NCBI GenBank assembly: GCA_963693315.1
Contig: OY856187.1
Coordinates: 73,095,113-73,159,112 of the forward strand
Length of the DNA stretch: 64,000 nt
Source of the DNA: Diogma glabrata
Lineage: Eukaryota > Arthropoda > Insecta > Diptera > Cylindrotomidae
Direction of reading: 5' to 3'
Of the stretch, positions 1-11,141 are shown piece by piece. The notes beneath the pieces were generated by a model, which did not search any database, was not told the origin of the DNA, and was given only the letters and a program-made list of their open reading frames with translations. Both the position numbers and the translations under genes were made by a program. Position 1 is the stretch's first letter; every line of letters begins with the position of its first letter.

Positions 1-287
1 AGACAGACGCCCACTGAAAGCCGCCCCTAACATGGAGAACAGACGCTTTCTACACATTTATATAGCGAGCCGCTTGATCCAAGACAGACGCCCGCTCCAA
101 GCCGCCCCTAACATGGAGAACAGACGCTTGAGTTGCATTGGTTTTATGGCGCCAATGACTCGCCATGGTGCAGAATCATTGAGTATAAGCAGTATTTACT
201 CTGCCCCTCTCAACTACACCAACCTAATTCTGTTAGCGTTACCCAGGTAGCACGGCATGGACGTAGAATTTCGGATTTTCGCTACCC
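1..287 (-). mobile_element. RTE-type LINE, 5' end (rest lies off the left edge)
   Basis: This stretch matches the 5' untranslated region of the complete LINE at 41341-44766, in the same orientation. It holds an 81-bp monomer (the landmark ATGGAGAACAGACGC recurs at about 31 and 112) followed by a unique leader ending at GCTACCC. The point where the two copies stop matching (287 here, 44766 there) fixes the element's 5' end. No coding part is visible in this window. The many short reading frames here are by-products of the repeat. Confidence 0.85.
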
Positions 288-886
288 TCCTAATTTATAT
301 ACTAATTTTAAATTGCGTATTCCACACCCAATACTAATATAAACAAATCAATAACCTGATCAAATATATAAAACTTGATTTTCATTAAAGCTTGATTTTC
401 ATATGACCACTGCATAATTTAGGCCGTTACACACATATCTGGAACAGTCGGTTGGACCTTGGTGAGACTTTCATTGCTGCTCAGCAATTCAAATCATACT
501 AATGAGCTTGATTCGTTGTATGTTGCTGGTTTGAAGGTACACAAATACACTATGGATAAACGCGCGTGTCTGCCTAGATCAAATCAATTTTACCTAAACA
601 GAGTATCGAGTGACAAGATGTAGCTTTTTAAAGAAATTTTTTTAACAGAATTTAGTATCTCTGGAATGCCTTAGTGACGTTGGTCTTCCTTGATAATTGT
701 AATCCACAAAACTTTAAAAATAGCGTTCAAAAATCCTCAAAGAGAATTAATCAATAGTGAGTAACCTTAGATCCCTGGTTAACATCGTATCTTACGATAT
801 TCAGAGATGTTAATCTATAATTTCTTATGGTTAACACTAAATAATGTCTAAATTTAAAAAACAATACTGAAAGATTATCGGTTAGA
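288..886. other. Intergenic, no gene recognised
   Basis: AT-rich sequence. I see no coding signal, RNA gene or repeat related to the rest of the window. Confidence 0.6.
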
Positions 887-922
887 GGAGGGGGGGGAGG
901 TCCGGACCAGAACCCCCCCCCC
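887..922. repeat. G-tract / GGTCCGGACC / C-tract palindrome
   Basis: A run of about 14 purines, mostly G, is followed by the self-complementary core GGTCCGGACC and then by a run of about 10 C. Together they can form a GC-only hairpin in very AT-rich surroundings. The G and C runs could also support quadruplex or i-motif structures. Confidence 0.8.
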
Positions 923-924
923 TT

Positions 925-1212
925 GTGTGCGCGCCTGGACCTTGCGATGGGATTGGTGGTACACTGAAGCGTGCTACACACCGTTATAGTATGGGGAGCA
1001 GAGATATTATTGATACACCAAAAAAACTTTTCGAATGGGCTTTAAAATGGGAAACTATCATGAACTTTGGATACGCCGATAAAAATGAATATCAATTAAC
1101 AAAAGAAAAATTACAAAATCGATATAAAAATGCGATTACTATAAGTGGAACTCAAAAATTTCATTCTTTTGTACCGTTAAATACTAAGACAATAATTGCA
1201 ATAGTATATTAA
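925..1212 (+). pseudogene. C-terminal remnant of an uncharacterised insect gene family (CDGIGGT motif)
   Basis: An open frame of about 95 codons with no ATG at its upstream end begins directly after the C tract. It contains PCDGIGGTLKR, then a segment resembling TPKKLFEWA, and near the end ISGTQKFHSFVPL. From memory, this order of motifs (CDG-hGGT-hKR, TP..L..W, GT...HSF.P) is the C-terminus of a large, uncharacterised, probably transposon-amplified insect protein family. I cannot name a function. The stop codon at 1210-1212 lies inside the AATAGTATAT end of the hairpin element that begins at 1200, so the natural C-terminus may have been replaced by that insertion. Nothing upstream supports a complete gene, hence the call as a fragment. 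Confidence 0.4.
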
Positions 1213-1770
1213 GAAACTAGTTTCATAATCGACGATTTTATTGCACGCAATCTGTTTAGAAAACGACCCGAGCAGCGGGGAGTTTTCTAAAGGATAAGTG
1301 CGATAAAACGTCTTATGAAACGAGTTTTTTATACTATTTTTTCTATTTTGCATTTTTTGTCTTGAAATTTTAAAAAATATTTTTTATGTCTTAATGTTTT
1401 AAAGAAAATTGCTAAAAATTTAAATTCAAAATAGTAAGCTCTGCGTTTCATCATATTTCTATATATTTTTTTGTTGCAAAACTAGCTTTCATAAAATGTG
1501 TATTTTATTCAAATGTGTCAATTTGATATTTTGTTATTATTACTAATTATTTTAATTAATTAAAATATTTAACACTAATTTAGATTATTTTTTAATAATA
1601 AGATTAATTAATAAGAATAATTTTATTTATATAATTATTCGTTTTAACTTTCACTGACGTTTGTATGACCAATGTGACCAACCTTGAAAAACAAAACTTT
1701 GCGTATCTTAATGAAGGCCATTTCGATACGCATTTGGGTATCGAAATGACATTATTTTAGACGCAAAATA
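1200..1770 (+). mobile_element. Non-autonomous element with a hairpin at each end (copy 1)
   Basis: A second, inverted copy lies at 29826-30257. The first part (1200-1339) is a hairpin: AATAGTATAT, an arm with GTTTCATAATCGACGATTTT, a GC-rich loop with GACCCGAGCAGCGGGG, the return arm with AAAACGTCTTATGAAAC, and TATACTATT. An AT-rich body follows. Near 1695-1760 there is a second hairpin built on CATTTCGATACGC / GGGTATCGAAATG. No coding capacity was seen. Both copies keep both hairpins although their bodies differ in length. Confidence 0.75.
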
Positions 1771-1778
1771 GAAAAAAA

Positions 1779-2320
1779 TGTTTTCCAACTCAAAAGAAAC
1801 TTTTGAATGTAAAATAAGTAAATAATTTTTAATAACTATATTTATTTTCTTTAACCTACATATATAATTTGTATGATATTTTAATAAGTTTATTCAATAA
1901 TAAAATATTTGTAATTTAATGTTAAAATACAATCTTTTACTTTATGATTCCATAATAACATAATACGAACATAATACTTCTCCAGTCAAAAGTTCCTAAA
2001 TAGATTTAGTTATTTATACGGCTTTTTTGTTTGCAGTCGAGACTGTCAAATTATTTTTTATAAGAGTGACAAGGGATTACTAAAAGTGGTAAATAAACAT
2101 TTCATTTTTTTATGTCATCTAATACAAAGAAAATAATTGCAGAAGTGTTTTCCTATTCAAAAGAAACTTCTGTTTGTAAAATAAGTAAATCATTTTTAAC
2201 AATTGTATTTATTTTATTTATTGTACTACATATATAATTTTTATAATATTTTAAAAAGTTCATCTTATAATAAAATATTTGATATTTAACATAAAAAAAA
2301 ATCTCTTAGTTTAAACGCCA
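1779..2320 (+). repeat. Diverged direct duplication, about 363-bp spacing
   Basis: The sequence around 1790 (CAAAAGAAACTTTTG, then GTAAAATAAGTAAAT, then CATATATAATTT) recurs with substitutions around 2155. It is an old tandem duplication of AT-rich DNA without coding signal. Confidence 0.6.
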
Positions 2321-2686
2321 TTTTTATAATTTTCATTCAGAACAAAAAAAACTGATTCCCGAGTCATATGCATAACGAATTTTATATTTAAAACAAAAAC
2401 TAATGCATGTACTAAACATTCACAAGTAGTTAGATATAAAATGAGCTTCGATTTAGTTTAAAAAAAAAAAGGTGTAGCGCCATCTTTTCTTATGTTACAC
2501 GGTTTTTTTTCTTATGTTACACCGTTAAAAGTTATTTAAAAAAATTAACAGTGTACATTTTTAAAAACTTTGTTCTAATACCTATTCAACGACATATCAT
2601 TTATGAAAATCGATTGAGTAGTTTTTCTACAATCGCTCGTCAAAATGCACTCACATCACAAAATCACAAAAAATTGAGGGGCACCC

Positions 2687-2960
2687 TGTGAAGACCCCTA
2701 GCAAAATTCCTACACCCATGAATTTATTTAAATTTTTTGTTTTGTAATGTTCGTAGATAAGGGGTGGGACAAAAACAATTTTATATTTTTGAAAATAAGA
2801 CGAAAACTGTTTTTTCAAAAATTACAAAAAAAACTCTTATGCACTACATGATCAAAAATTAATTTTTTCTACTACCCAACTTAAAAAATCTACTTTCGAC
2901 GTTTGTTCATTGCATCGAAAATTTCTTTTTCGTCACCAGTGATAAAAAAACTTATACAAA
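2687..2960 (+). repeat. Solitary satellite monomer (265-bp family)
   Basis: It shares with the 4.0-5.4 kb array the landmarks AGCAAAATTCCTACACCC, a G-rich spacer, GACAAAAACAATTT and a long A tract before CTCTTATGCACTAC. It is a dispersed, diverged member of that family. Confidence 0.6.
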
Positions 2961-3847
2961 TTACTTGCGCACCTAGTGACGAAAGCAATTTTTTAAAAGC
3001 CATCTATTTTCTAATTTCTTAACTAGAATAAATCATCCTAGAACACCCGTTAAGAGAATTAATTGATTCAATGAATTAATTTTGTTAGTGTTAATTTGTC
3101 ATTCTTGGGAAGACGACGTTAATTAATTTTAAAATTATTTAGGCACAATTTACATTAAAAATGTAAAAATATTATAATAGTTAATTATATAAGATTCACA
3201 TATTCTTTTTAAATATTATGGTAACAAACAGTTGGTGTTAAGATATTTTTAAAAAAATGATTTCACCTATTTATTTAAGAAAAATGAAAAAAAATATTTA
3301 TTTACATAAAATATTTTACGTTGTTTTAAAATATATCAGGAATTTACGTAACGTCATCGTCATACAAAAACTAAATCAAAACTGTTGTTTTTATTTTAGA
3401 AATCATAATAAAATTTTTAAACTTGACTTTGTTTATTAGAAAACCGTCTTTAGTTATAAGCCTACTAGACGCGAAATGGAAAAAACAATAAACCTTTAAA
3501 GATGTGTTATTTAATGATTTTAGGGTCTGTAGAGACCAAATAGAATAAAAATATAGAATTTTGTAGTGTAAATAGAATAAATATATGTATATGTATACAG
3601 TTGACGATTTTTTTGTACGAAAGGACAATCAGGCTTGTAACTAAAGACAGTTTTATTTATAACATTGAAATTGGATAATTTATTCATATTGAGTCATCTA
3701 TATTTTAATAGCAGAAATATAAATTTAAAGCTTTTGTTAGGATGTTTATATGTTTTAAAATTTGAATTGTATGTAATTTTAAGTGAAAATGCTTAATAAT
3801 TAATAATAATTTTTACAAAAGTAGTAGAAAAGGTACAGTTTTCTACT
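2961..3847. other. AT-rich intergenic, no gene recognised
   Basis: The short open frames here are biased to F, K, I and Y and carry no motif that I recognise. I treat the stretch as non-coding. Confidence 0.6.
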
Positions 3848-3946
3848 CGCCGAAAATCATATTTTGAATCTCGCGACCATTACCAACCTCGGCTATCGCC
3901 TCGGCTGATAAACTGTCCTCTCGCTTCAAAATATGTTGTTTTCGGC
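3848..3946. repeat. Imperfect hairpin, about 100 bp
   Basis: The arms are CGCCGAAAATCATATTTTGAA and the matching TTCAAAATATGTTGTTTTCGGC. The loop is GC-richer and carries two CCTCGGCT copies. The design (AT-rich arms, GC-rich loop with repeated CTCGGCT) resembles the hairpin at 12399-12495. Confidence 0.65.
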
Positions 3947-4019
3947 ATCGTTGAAAAATATGCTATTTTCAAAATTTCTACTTATATTTCTCTAATGAAC
4001 ATTTGAAATTATAACAACC

Positions 4020-5420
4020 AAAAAAGTTTTAGTTTCGATTTAGCAAAATCCCTACACCCATGAATTTTTTTAAATTTTTTCTTTTGTAATGTTTGAAGTT
4101 AAGGTGGGGGACAAAAACAATTTTTTCATTTTTGAAAATAAATCGAAAACTGTGCTTCCGAAAATACAAAAAAAACTCTTTTGCACTACAAAAAAAATCA
4201 CCTTTCATATGACACCCCACATGCCATCATCAAAAATAATTTGTTGAACAATGAACTAATGAACATTTGGACTTATAACAACAAAAAAAAAGTTTTAGTT
4301 TCGATTTAGCAAAATCCCTACACCCATGAATTTATTTAAATTTTTTCTTTTGTAATGTTCGAAGTTAAGGGGGGGACAGTCTATCTTTTCAAATCAAAAA
4401 CTGTGCTTTCAAAAATTACAAAAAAAACTCTTTTGCACTACAAAAAAAAATCACCTTTCATATGACACATGCAATGATCAAAAACAATTTTTTTTCAAAA
4501 TTGCTACTTTAAGCCCCCTCTAATGAACATTTGAACTTATAACAACAAAAAAAAAGTTATTAGATTCGATTTAGCAAAATCCCTACACCATGAATTTATT
4601 TAAATTTTTGAAGCAAAACTTCTAATGCGACTTCCAAAAATTGTTGCGTTAAAAACATAAAATTATTTGTGCTAGACTCTGTCTGACGCTACACTATGTC
4701 TAACGCTACACTCAAACTGTTTATGACTCGATGAAATATAAACCGTCTCATCACCGTTATTATCTACACAGAAATTAATTAATCATTTAATTAATCACCT
4801 TGACACCCTTGACACCCTGAAAAATAAAATTTTATTACAATTCCTTCACTAATTTTTTTATTTTCTATTGATTAGAAATTAAAGAAACAATTTCCCAAAT
4901 TTCCAAAACTCTCCAAATTGCCCAAATTTCCCAAATTTCTCAAATTTCCCAAAATTTCCCAAATTTCCCAAAATTTCTCAAAATTCCCGAATTTCCCAAA
5001 TTCGAATACGGGAATATGGAAATACATCCCAAATTTTAATTAATGACTTTTAAAAGAATGTAATATGTTTTTATTTCCACATTACGAAGTTTTACTTCTT
5101 CCGCGCGGAGGTACTCCACGCACAACTTTTTTTTCTTTTGTAATGTTTAAAGTTAAGGTAGGGGACAAACACAAATTTTTACATTTTTGAAAATAAATCG
5201 AAAACTGTGCTTTCGAAAATTACAAAAAAAAACTCTTTTGCACTACAAAAAAAATCGCCTTTCATGATCAAAAATAATTTTTTTTCAAAATTTCTACATT
5301 AAACCCCCTCTAATGAACATTTGAAATTATAACAACAAAAAAAATTTTAGTTTCGATTTAGCAAAATCCCTACTCCCATGCATTTTTTTAAATTTTTTCT
5401 TTTGTAATGTTCGAAGTCAA
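4020..5420 (+). repeat. Satellite array, about 265-bp monomers
   Basis: The landmark GCAAAATCCCTAC recurs at about 4042, 4308, 4573 and 5360, giving a period of 265-266 bp in the first part. Each unit also carries AAAACTGTGCTT, a long A tract before CTCTTTTGCACTAC, and CCCCCTCTAATGAACATTTG. The family is related to the 290-bp satellite at 7.1-10.4 kb: both have an AAAACTGTGC box, an A tract, a 'CTTTCA(A/T)ATGACAC' box, a 'TGAATTTTTT' box and a G run. The array is interrupted at about 4620-5130 by unrelated sequence that includes a minisatellite. Confidence 0.75.
4891..5036. repeat. Short-unit minisatellite (TTTCCCAAA, 9-10 bp)
   Basis: About 14 imperfect copies of a CCCAAATTT-like unit run head to tail, with unit length varying between 9 and 11 bases. 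Confidence 0.8.
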
Positions 5421-5900
5421 GAGGTTACAAAAAAAAACACTTGTTTTGGTAATAACTCAAAAATTAAGCAGTCGAAAATTCAATGAAATTTTGTTTTGAA
5501 ATACTTCCATTTTTTAAACGCTTTTCTTTACTTCACTCTATTGGTTCAAATCTTGTAACGTTAATTTGACTGCCTTATATTCAATGAAAATGAATGAAAC
5601 TTTGCAGGCATACGTATATCCGATGACAATACACAAATATCATATTAACTAACAATTTTCATTGTTTATTCGTTGTTTAAATAAAAAAGTCAGACAAATG
5701 CGAATAAAATTCGCTCGTCAAGGGTTCCGTGAATGTAAAGAAAACAATATCAAAATAATTTACATAAAGTTGTGTTGTAAAGGGTTTATATTGCCAGACC
5801 ATAGACACATAAAAACTAAATGGTTCATCGTAAATATCAATAGTTAATGTCAATCTCATCTAAATTGATCGAAATGATATAAAAAATATTACTTTAGGTT
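5421..5900. other. Intergenic, no gene recognised
   Basis: AT-rich sequence between two satellite regions. Overlapping open frames on both strands at 5662-5859 look random. Confidence 0.55.
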
Positions 5901-5939
5901 AAATGATATCCATAGCTATTTATGGTAGCTAAGGAACGA

Positions 5940-6480
5940 CTCAATTCTGTTAAACAACGACGAAATTTAGGGGTGGAGTGGTGTTAACGCTAAAAATAGG
6001 ACTTTTTTGACAATAATTCAAAAACTGTGCATCGCAAGATTCTAAAATAATTGTAATGTTTCTTAATTTTGGTGTTCTTTCAAATGACACTCATGCGAGC
6101 CAAAAAACCTTTTTTTCACGATTCCCCACTGCCTATCCCCTAAACACGTAGAATTAAAACTACTTGAGGCTTCGCTATATTTTTCGTTAAGGGTTTATCA
6201 AATTTCCTATCTCTATGAATTTTTTCAAATTTTTCTGTCAATCAACGAAGAAACGTATAGGGGGGGGGGGGGGGAGGGGGACCAACTTTTTGTTGCACTT
6301 TTTTGAGAATAATTCAAAAACGGTGCATCGCAAATTCTAAAAAAACTGTACTGTTTTTTAATTTTGGTGCTCTATCAAATGACATCCCATTCATGCGGGT
6401 CAAAAAACGATTTTTCGCCCTTCCCCACTCCCATCCCCTAAACACATAAGAATAAAATCATTTGAAGCTTCGCTATATTT
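5940..6480 (+). repeat. Two diverged monomers of the 290-bp satellite
   Basis: Two copies of the G-rich box, the AATTCAAAAACTGTGCATCGC-like box (written here with variation), the 'GTGTTCTTTCAAATGACACT' type box and the 'CCTATCTCTATGAATTTTTT' type box occur about 330 bp apart. They include a pure G run near 6260. They are older relatives of the main array. Confidence 0.7.
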
Positions 6481-6663
6481 TTCGTGTTCCATAGAATTAT
6501 AGGCTCATCGCTTTACTAAAATTTTCAGTTCTTTCTATAGCAACAATTTTTTTGTGTTAGATTACATAAGTTCGACATTTAGGTCGGTGCTTGAAAAACA
6601 ACGTATAATTTTAACAATATTTAAAATTAACAAAAGATCAATGTTTGACTTAAACAATAGCAT

Positions 6664-8418
6664 ATTAAACAAATATTAACCCTAAAATAATTGCAGGTTA
6701 TCGAACTTACCATTCAATTAAAACTCAACATTTTCTATCACTTTAGAAATTTATTAAACCAGTAATTATGAATGGATTACAAACGTGGATCTTAACACAA
6801 ACTAACAAATCACATCAATCTGATTTGAACCTTGAGAATTTACGCCACCTTTTGGGCCCACTTACGGCATACAATACAATACAATATACAATAGATAGTA
6901 AAGGACCGTGATAATTTTGAAATAAAGACTTCTTTCTTTTGGATAACTGGTTATATTCACTCTAAAAGAGTTGCAAAATTAAGAATTGCTCTAAGAATCA
7001 GTATAAAGGATGACATGACTAAAAATGTACACGCCAGTCCCACTCGATATTGCTATTCGGGTTAAAAAAGCTTTTTTTTCACCTTACCATTCCTACCCTT
7101 TCAAAACGATTAATAAATATTTGATACACGGGGGGACGGTCTGAATTTTGAACATTTTTGATCATAACTCAAAAACTGTGCACCGCAAAATTATAAAAAA
7201 AATTGCAATGATTTTTAAATTAGGTGCTCTTTCAAATGACACTCCATTCGCTTGGGTCAAAAAAGTTTTTTTTTACCCTCTCTACCCCGGTGCCCTAAAC
7301 ACACAGAAATATAATTATTTGAGACTTCGGTATAATTTTCATACAAAATTTACCAAATTTCCTAGCTCTGTGAATTTTTTCAAATTTTTCTGTCAATCAG
7401 TGTCGAAACGTAGGGCGGGGGGGGAACGGTTTGAATTTTGCACTTTTTTGTCCATAACTCAAAAACTGTGCACCGAAAAATTATAAAAAAAATTGCAACG
7501 AATTCTAAATTAGGTGCTCTTTCAAATGACACCCCACTCGCTTGGGTCAAAAAAGTTTTTTTTTTACCCTCTTTACCCCGGTCCCCTAAACACTCAGAAA
7601 TATAATTATTTGAGACTTCGGTATAATTTTCATACAAAATTTACCAAATTGCCTAGCTCTGTGAATTTTTTCAAATTTTTCTGTCAATCAGTGTCGAAAC
7701 GTAGGAGGGGGGGGGGGGGGAACGGTTTGAATTTTGCACTTTTTTGTCCATAACTCAAAAACTGTGCAACGAAAAATTATAGAAAAAATTGCAACGAATT
7801 TTAAATTAGGTGTTCTTTCAAATGACACCCCATTCGCTTGGGTCAAAAAAGTTTTTTTTTACCCTCTTTACCCCGGTCCCCTAAACACTCAGAAATATAA
7901 TTATTTGAGACTTCGGTATAATTTTCATACAAAATTTACTAAATTGCCTAGCTCTGTGAATTTTTTCAAATTTTTCTGTCAATCAGTGTCGAAACGTAGG
8001 GGGGGGGGACGGTTTGAATTTTGCACTTTTTTGTCCATAACTCAAAAACTGTGCAACGAAAAATTATAAAAAAAACTGCAACGAATTTTATATTAGGTGT
8101 TCTTTCAAATGACACCCCATTCGCTTGGGTCAAAAAAGTTACCCTCTTTACCCCGGTCCCCTAAACACACAGAAATATAATTATTTGAAACTTCGCTATA
8201 ATTTTCATACAAAATTTAGCAAATTTCCTAACTCTGTGAATTTTTCCAAATTTTTATGTCAATCAGTGTCGAAACGAAGGGGGGGAAACGGTTTGAATTT
8301 TGCACTTTTTTGTCCATAACTCAAAAACTGTGCACCAAAAAATTATAAAAAAAACTGCAACAAATTCTAAATTAGGTGCTCTTTCAAATGACACACCACT
8401 CGCCACCCTCGACACCCC
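6664..8418 (+). repeat. Higher-order repeat, copy 1 (1,755 bp)
   Basis: It is composed of about 0.44 kb of non-satellite DNA (including an RTE LINE remnant at 6750-6880) followed by about four and a half satellite monomers. The whole block repeats directly downstream with very few differences. The junction at about 8405-8420 reads GACACCCC directly followed by ATTAAACAAATATT. Confidence 0.85.
6750..6880 (+). pseudogene. RTE LINE C-terminal remnant
   Basis: One frame reads FIKPVIMNGLQTWILT and, after a short gap, LENLRHLLGP. This matches the spacing of the segment downstream of reverse transcriptase in the intact RTE LINE of this window (RPVLTFGSESWTLT ... FERKVIRTIYGP). It is far too diverged to function. 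The second copy at about 8505-8635 comes from the 1,755-bp duplication. Confidence 0.5.
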
Positions 8419-10440
8419 ATTAAACAAATATTAACCCTAAAATAATTGCAGGTTATCGAACTTACCATTCAATTAAAACTCAACATTTTCTATCACTTTA
8501 GAAATTTATTAAACCAGTAATTATGAATGGATTACAAACGTGGATCTTAACATAAACTAACAAATCACATCAATCTGATTTGAACCTTGAGAATTTACGC
8601 CACCTTTTGGGCCCACTTACGGCATACAATACAATACAATATACAATAGATAGTAAAGGACCGTGATAATTTTGAAATAAAGACTTCTTTCTTTTGGATA
8701 ACTGGTTATATTCACTCTAAAAGAGTTGCAAAATTAAGAATTGCTCTAAGAATCAGTATAAAGGATGACATGACTAAAAATGTACACGCCAGTCCCACTC
8801 GATATTGCTATTCGGGTTAAAAAAGCTTTTTTTTCACCTTACCATTCCTACCCTTTCAAAACGATTAATAAATATTTGATACACGGGGGGACGGTCTGAA
8901 TTTTGAACATTTTTGATCATAACTCAAAATCTGTGCACCGCAAAATTATAAAAAAAATTGCAATGATTTTTAAATTAGGTGCTCTTTCAAATGACACTCC
9001 ATTCGCTTGGGTCAAAAAAAGTTTTTTTTTACCCTCTCTACCCCGGTGCCCTAAACACACAGAAATATAATTATTTGAGACTTCGGTATAATTTTCATAC
9101 AAAATTTACCAAATTTCCTAGCTCTGTGAATTTTTTCAAATTTTTCTGTCAATCAGTGTCGAAACGTAGGGCGGGGGGGGAACGGTTTGAATTTTGCACT
9201 TTTTTGTCCATAACTCAAAAACTGTGCACCGAAAAATTATAAAAAAAATTGCAACGAATTCTAAATTAGGTGCTCTTTCAAATGACACCCCACTCGCTTG
9301 GGTCAAAAAAGTTTTTTTTTACCCTCTTTACCCCGGTCCCCTAAACACTCAGAAATATAATTATTTGAGACTTCGGTATAATTTTCATACAAAATTTACC
9401 AAATTGCCTAGCTCTGTGAATTTTTTCAAATTTTTCTGTCAATCAGTGTCGAAACGTAGGGGGGGGGGGGAACGGTTTGAATTTTGCACTTTTTTGTCCA
9501 TAACTCAAAAACTGTGCAACGAAAAATTATAGAAAAAATTGCAACGAATTTTAAATTAGGTGTTCTTTCAAATGACACCCCATTCGCTTGGGTCAAAACA
9601 GTTTTTTTTTTACCCTCTTTACCCCGGTCCCCTAAACACTCAGAAATATAATTATTTGAGACTTCGGTATAATTTTCATACAAAATTTACTAAATTGCCT
9701 AGCTCTGTGAATTTTTTCAAATTTTTCTGTCAATCAGTGTCGAAACGTAGGGGGGGGGGACGGTTTGAATTTTGCACTTTTTTGTCCATAACTCAAAAAC
9801 TGTGCAACGAAAAATTATAAAAAGAACTGCAACGAATTTTATATTAGGTGTTCTTTCAAATGACACCCCATTCGCTTGGGTCAAAAAAGTTTTTTTTTTA
9901 CCCTCTTTACCCCGGTCCCCTAAACACACAGAAATATAATTATTTGAAACTTCGCTATAATTTTCATACAAAATTTAGCAAATTTCCTAACTCTGTGAAT
10001 TTTTCCAAATTTTTATGTCAATCAGTGTCGAAACGAAGGGGGGGAAACGGTTTGAATTTTGCACTTTTTTGTCCATAACTCAAAAACTGTGCACCAAAAA
10101 ATTATAAAAAAAACTGCAACAAATTCTAAATTAGGTGCTCTTTCAAATGACACCCCACTCGCTTGGGTCAAAAAAATTTTTTTTTACCCTCTTTACACCG
10201 GTCCCCTAAACACACAGAAATATAATTATTTGAGACTTCGGTATGATTTTCATACAAAATTTAGCAAATTTCCTAACTCTGTGAATTTTTCCAAATTTTT
10301 CTGTCAATCAGTGTCGAAACGAAGGGGGGGGGGGGGAACGGTATGTTTTTGACAATAGCTCAAAAACTGTGCATTGCAAAATTCTAAAAAAAATTGCAAT
10401 GCTTTCTAAATTAGGTGCTTTTTCAAATGACACCCCACTT
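7100..10440 (+). repeat. 290-bp satellite array with long G tracts
   Basis: The landmark CTTGGGTCAA recurs at about 7251, 7541, 7837, 8123, 9005, 9297, 9587, 9875 and 10162, so the monomer is about 286-296 bp. Length varies mainly in a G run (7 to about 16 G) and a T run. Each monomer keeps the boxes TAACTCAAAAACTGTGCA, TTTCAAATGACAC and CTCTGTGAATTTTT. Several monomers stay open for 80-110 codons in the same frame, giving repeated peptide-like products. These are artefacts: the products differ only where the DNA drifts and start at no conserved ATG. Confidence 0.9.
8419..10173 (+). repeat. Higher-order repeat, copy 2 (1,755 bp)
   Basis: It repeats 6664-8418 in the same orientation. Offset landmarks are 6671 to 8426 and 7251 to 9005. 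Differences are mostly in the length of G, T and A runs. The array continues for about one more monomer past its end. Confidence 0.85.
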
Positions 10441-10930
10441 GACCACATTTTAAATAGTGTTTTTACCCCTCCTCATTTCCACCCCCTTAATAAATCTAAT
10501 TATGAGAATATGACACTTTTACATATTTTTTATTAAAATTGTACTAATTTTTCTATCATTCCAAATACATTTGAAAATTTTCGATCAGTTAGGTTCGGAG
10601 CTAATCGAGTTAAGAAATCACGAAAAACACGTCATTATTCAGAATTATACAAAAAATGGTGAAGTGTAAAATTCCAAGACAAATTTTTAAGGAATACTGA
10701 AATGAAGCCCTTTCATATGATACCCTACTTGAATCTATAAAAAAATCTATTTTCTCAAAGGTCTCACATCGAACCCCTGTAAACCAAACGAAAACCACTT
10801 TAGTTTTATTTGTATTCGTCATTTCATGTGGACAGATTAGTTTTTTACGCACCTCAAATCTCAAGTCCATAGCATTTATAGTTTACGAGATAATCGATAT
10901 AATGCGAAAAACTCGTTTTACTCTCACCAA
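10345..10930 (-). mobile_element. Dispersed repeat carrying one satellite monomer (copy 1)
   Basis: The reverse complement of this stretch recurs at 52485-53125. Shared landmarks are GGGTTCCGTTTTTT and CGGAACACTATTGGTGAGAG at one end, CATGAAATGAC and GGTTTAC inside, and at the other end a single monomer of the 290-bp satellite with its TTTGAGTTATT and GGGGTGTCATTTGAAA boxes. The satellite may therefore have arisen by amplification from inside a transposon. No intact coding sequence. Confidence 0.75.
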
Positions 10931-11141
10931 TAGTGTTCCGTATAAAAAACGGAACCCTAAAAATCGATTTTCATCGGAAATATTCAAATTCTCTCGATCT
11001 ACTTAACGTAGCGACTTGAAATTTGCACAACATAAAGATCGATAGATAAACTATACAGAATTATGCATTTTACGTTCATAAATTAGGTGTTTTCTCGATA
11101 AATAAACTCAAAAATTTTCGCCGATTTCGGTCAACATTTGT

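Noticed and set aside
4020..5420. CRISPR-like array of regularly spaced repeats
   Set aside because: The whole 265-bp unit is repeated and there are no short repeats with unique spacers. The sequence is eukaryotic satellite DNA.
7148..10352. Series of similar 76-112-codon ORFs that could be read as a tandem small-protein family
   Set aside because: They follow the 290-bp satellite period, occur on both strands, share no conserved start, and vary with G- and T-run length. The repeat explains them fully.
10610..10870. 86-89-codon ORF found in both copies of the dispersed repeat
   Set aside because: Similar frames occur at 10610 (minus) and 52586 (plus), but the two copies differ at the ends and there is no recognisable domain. 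Two copies are too few to show coding constraint.
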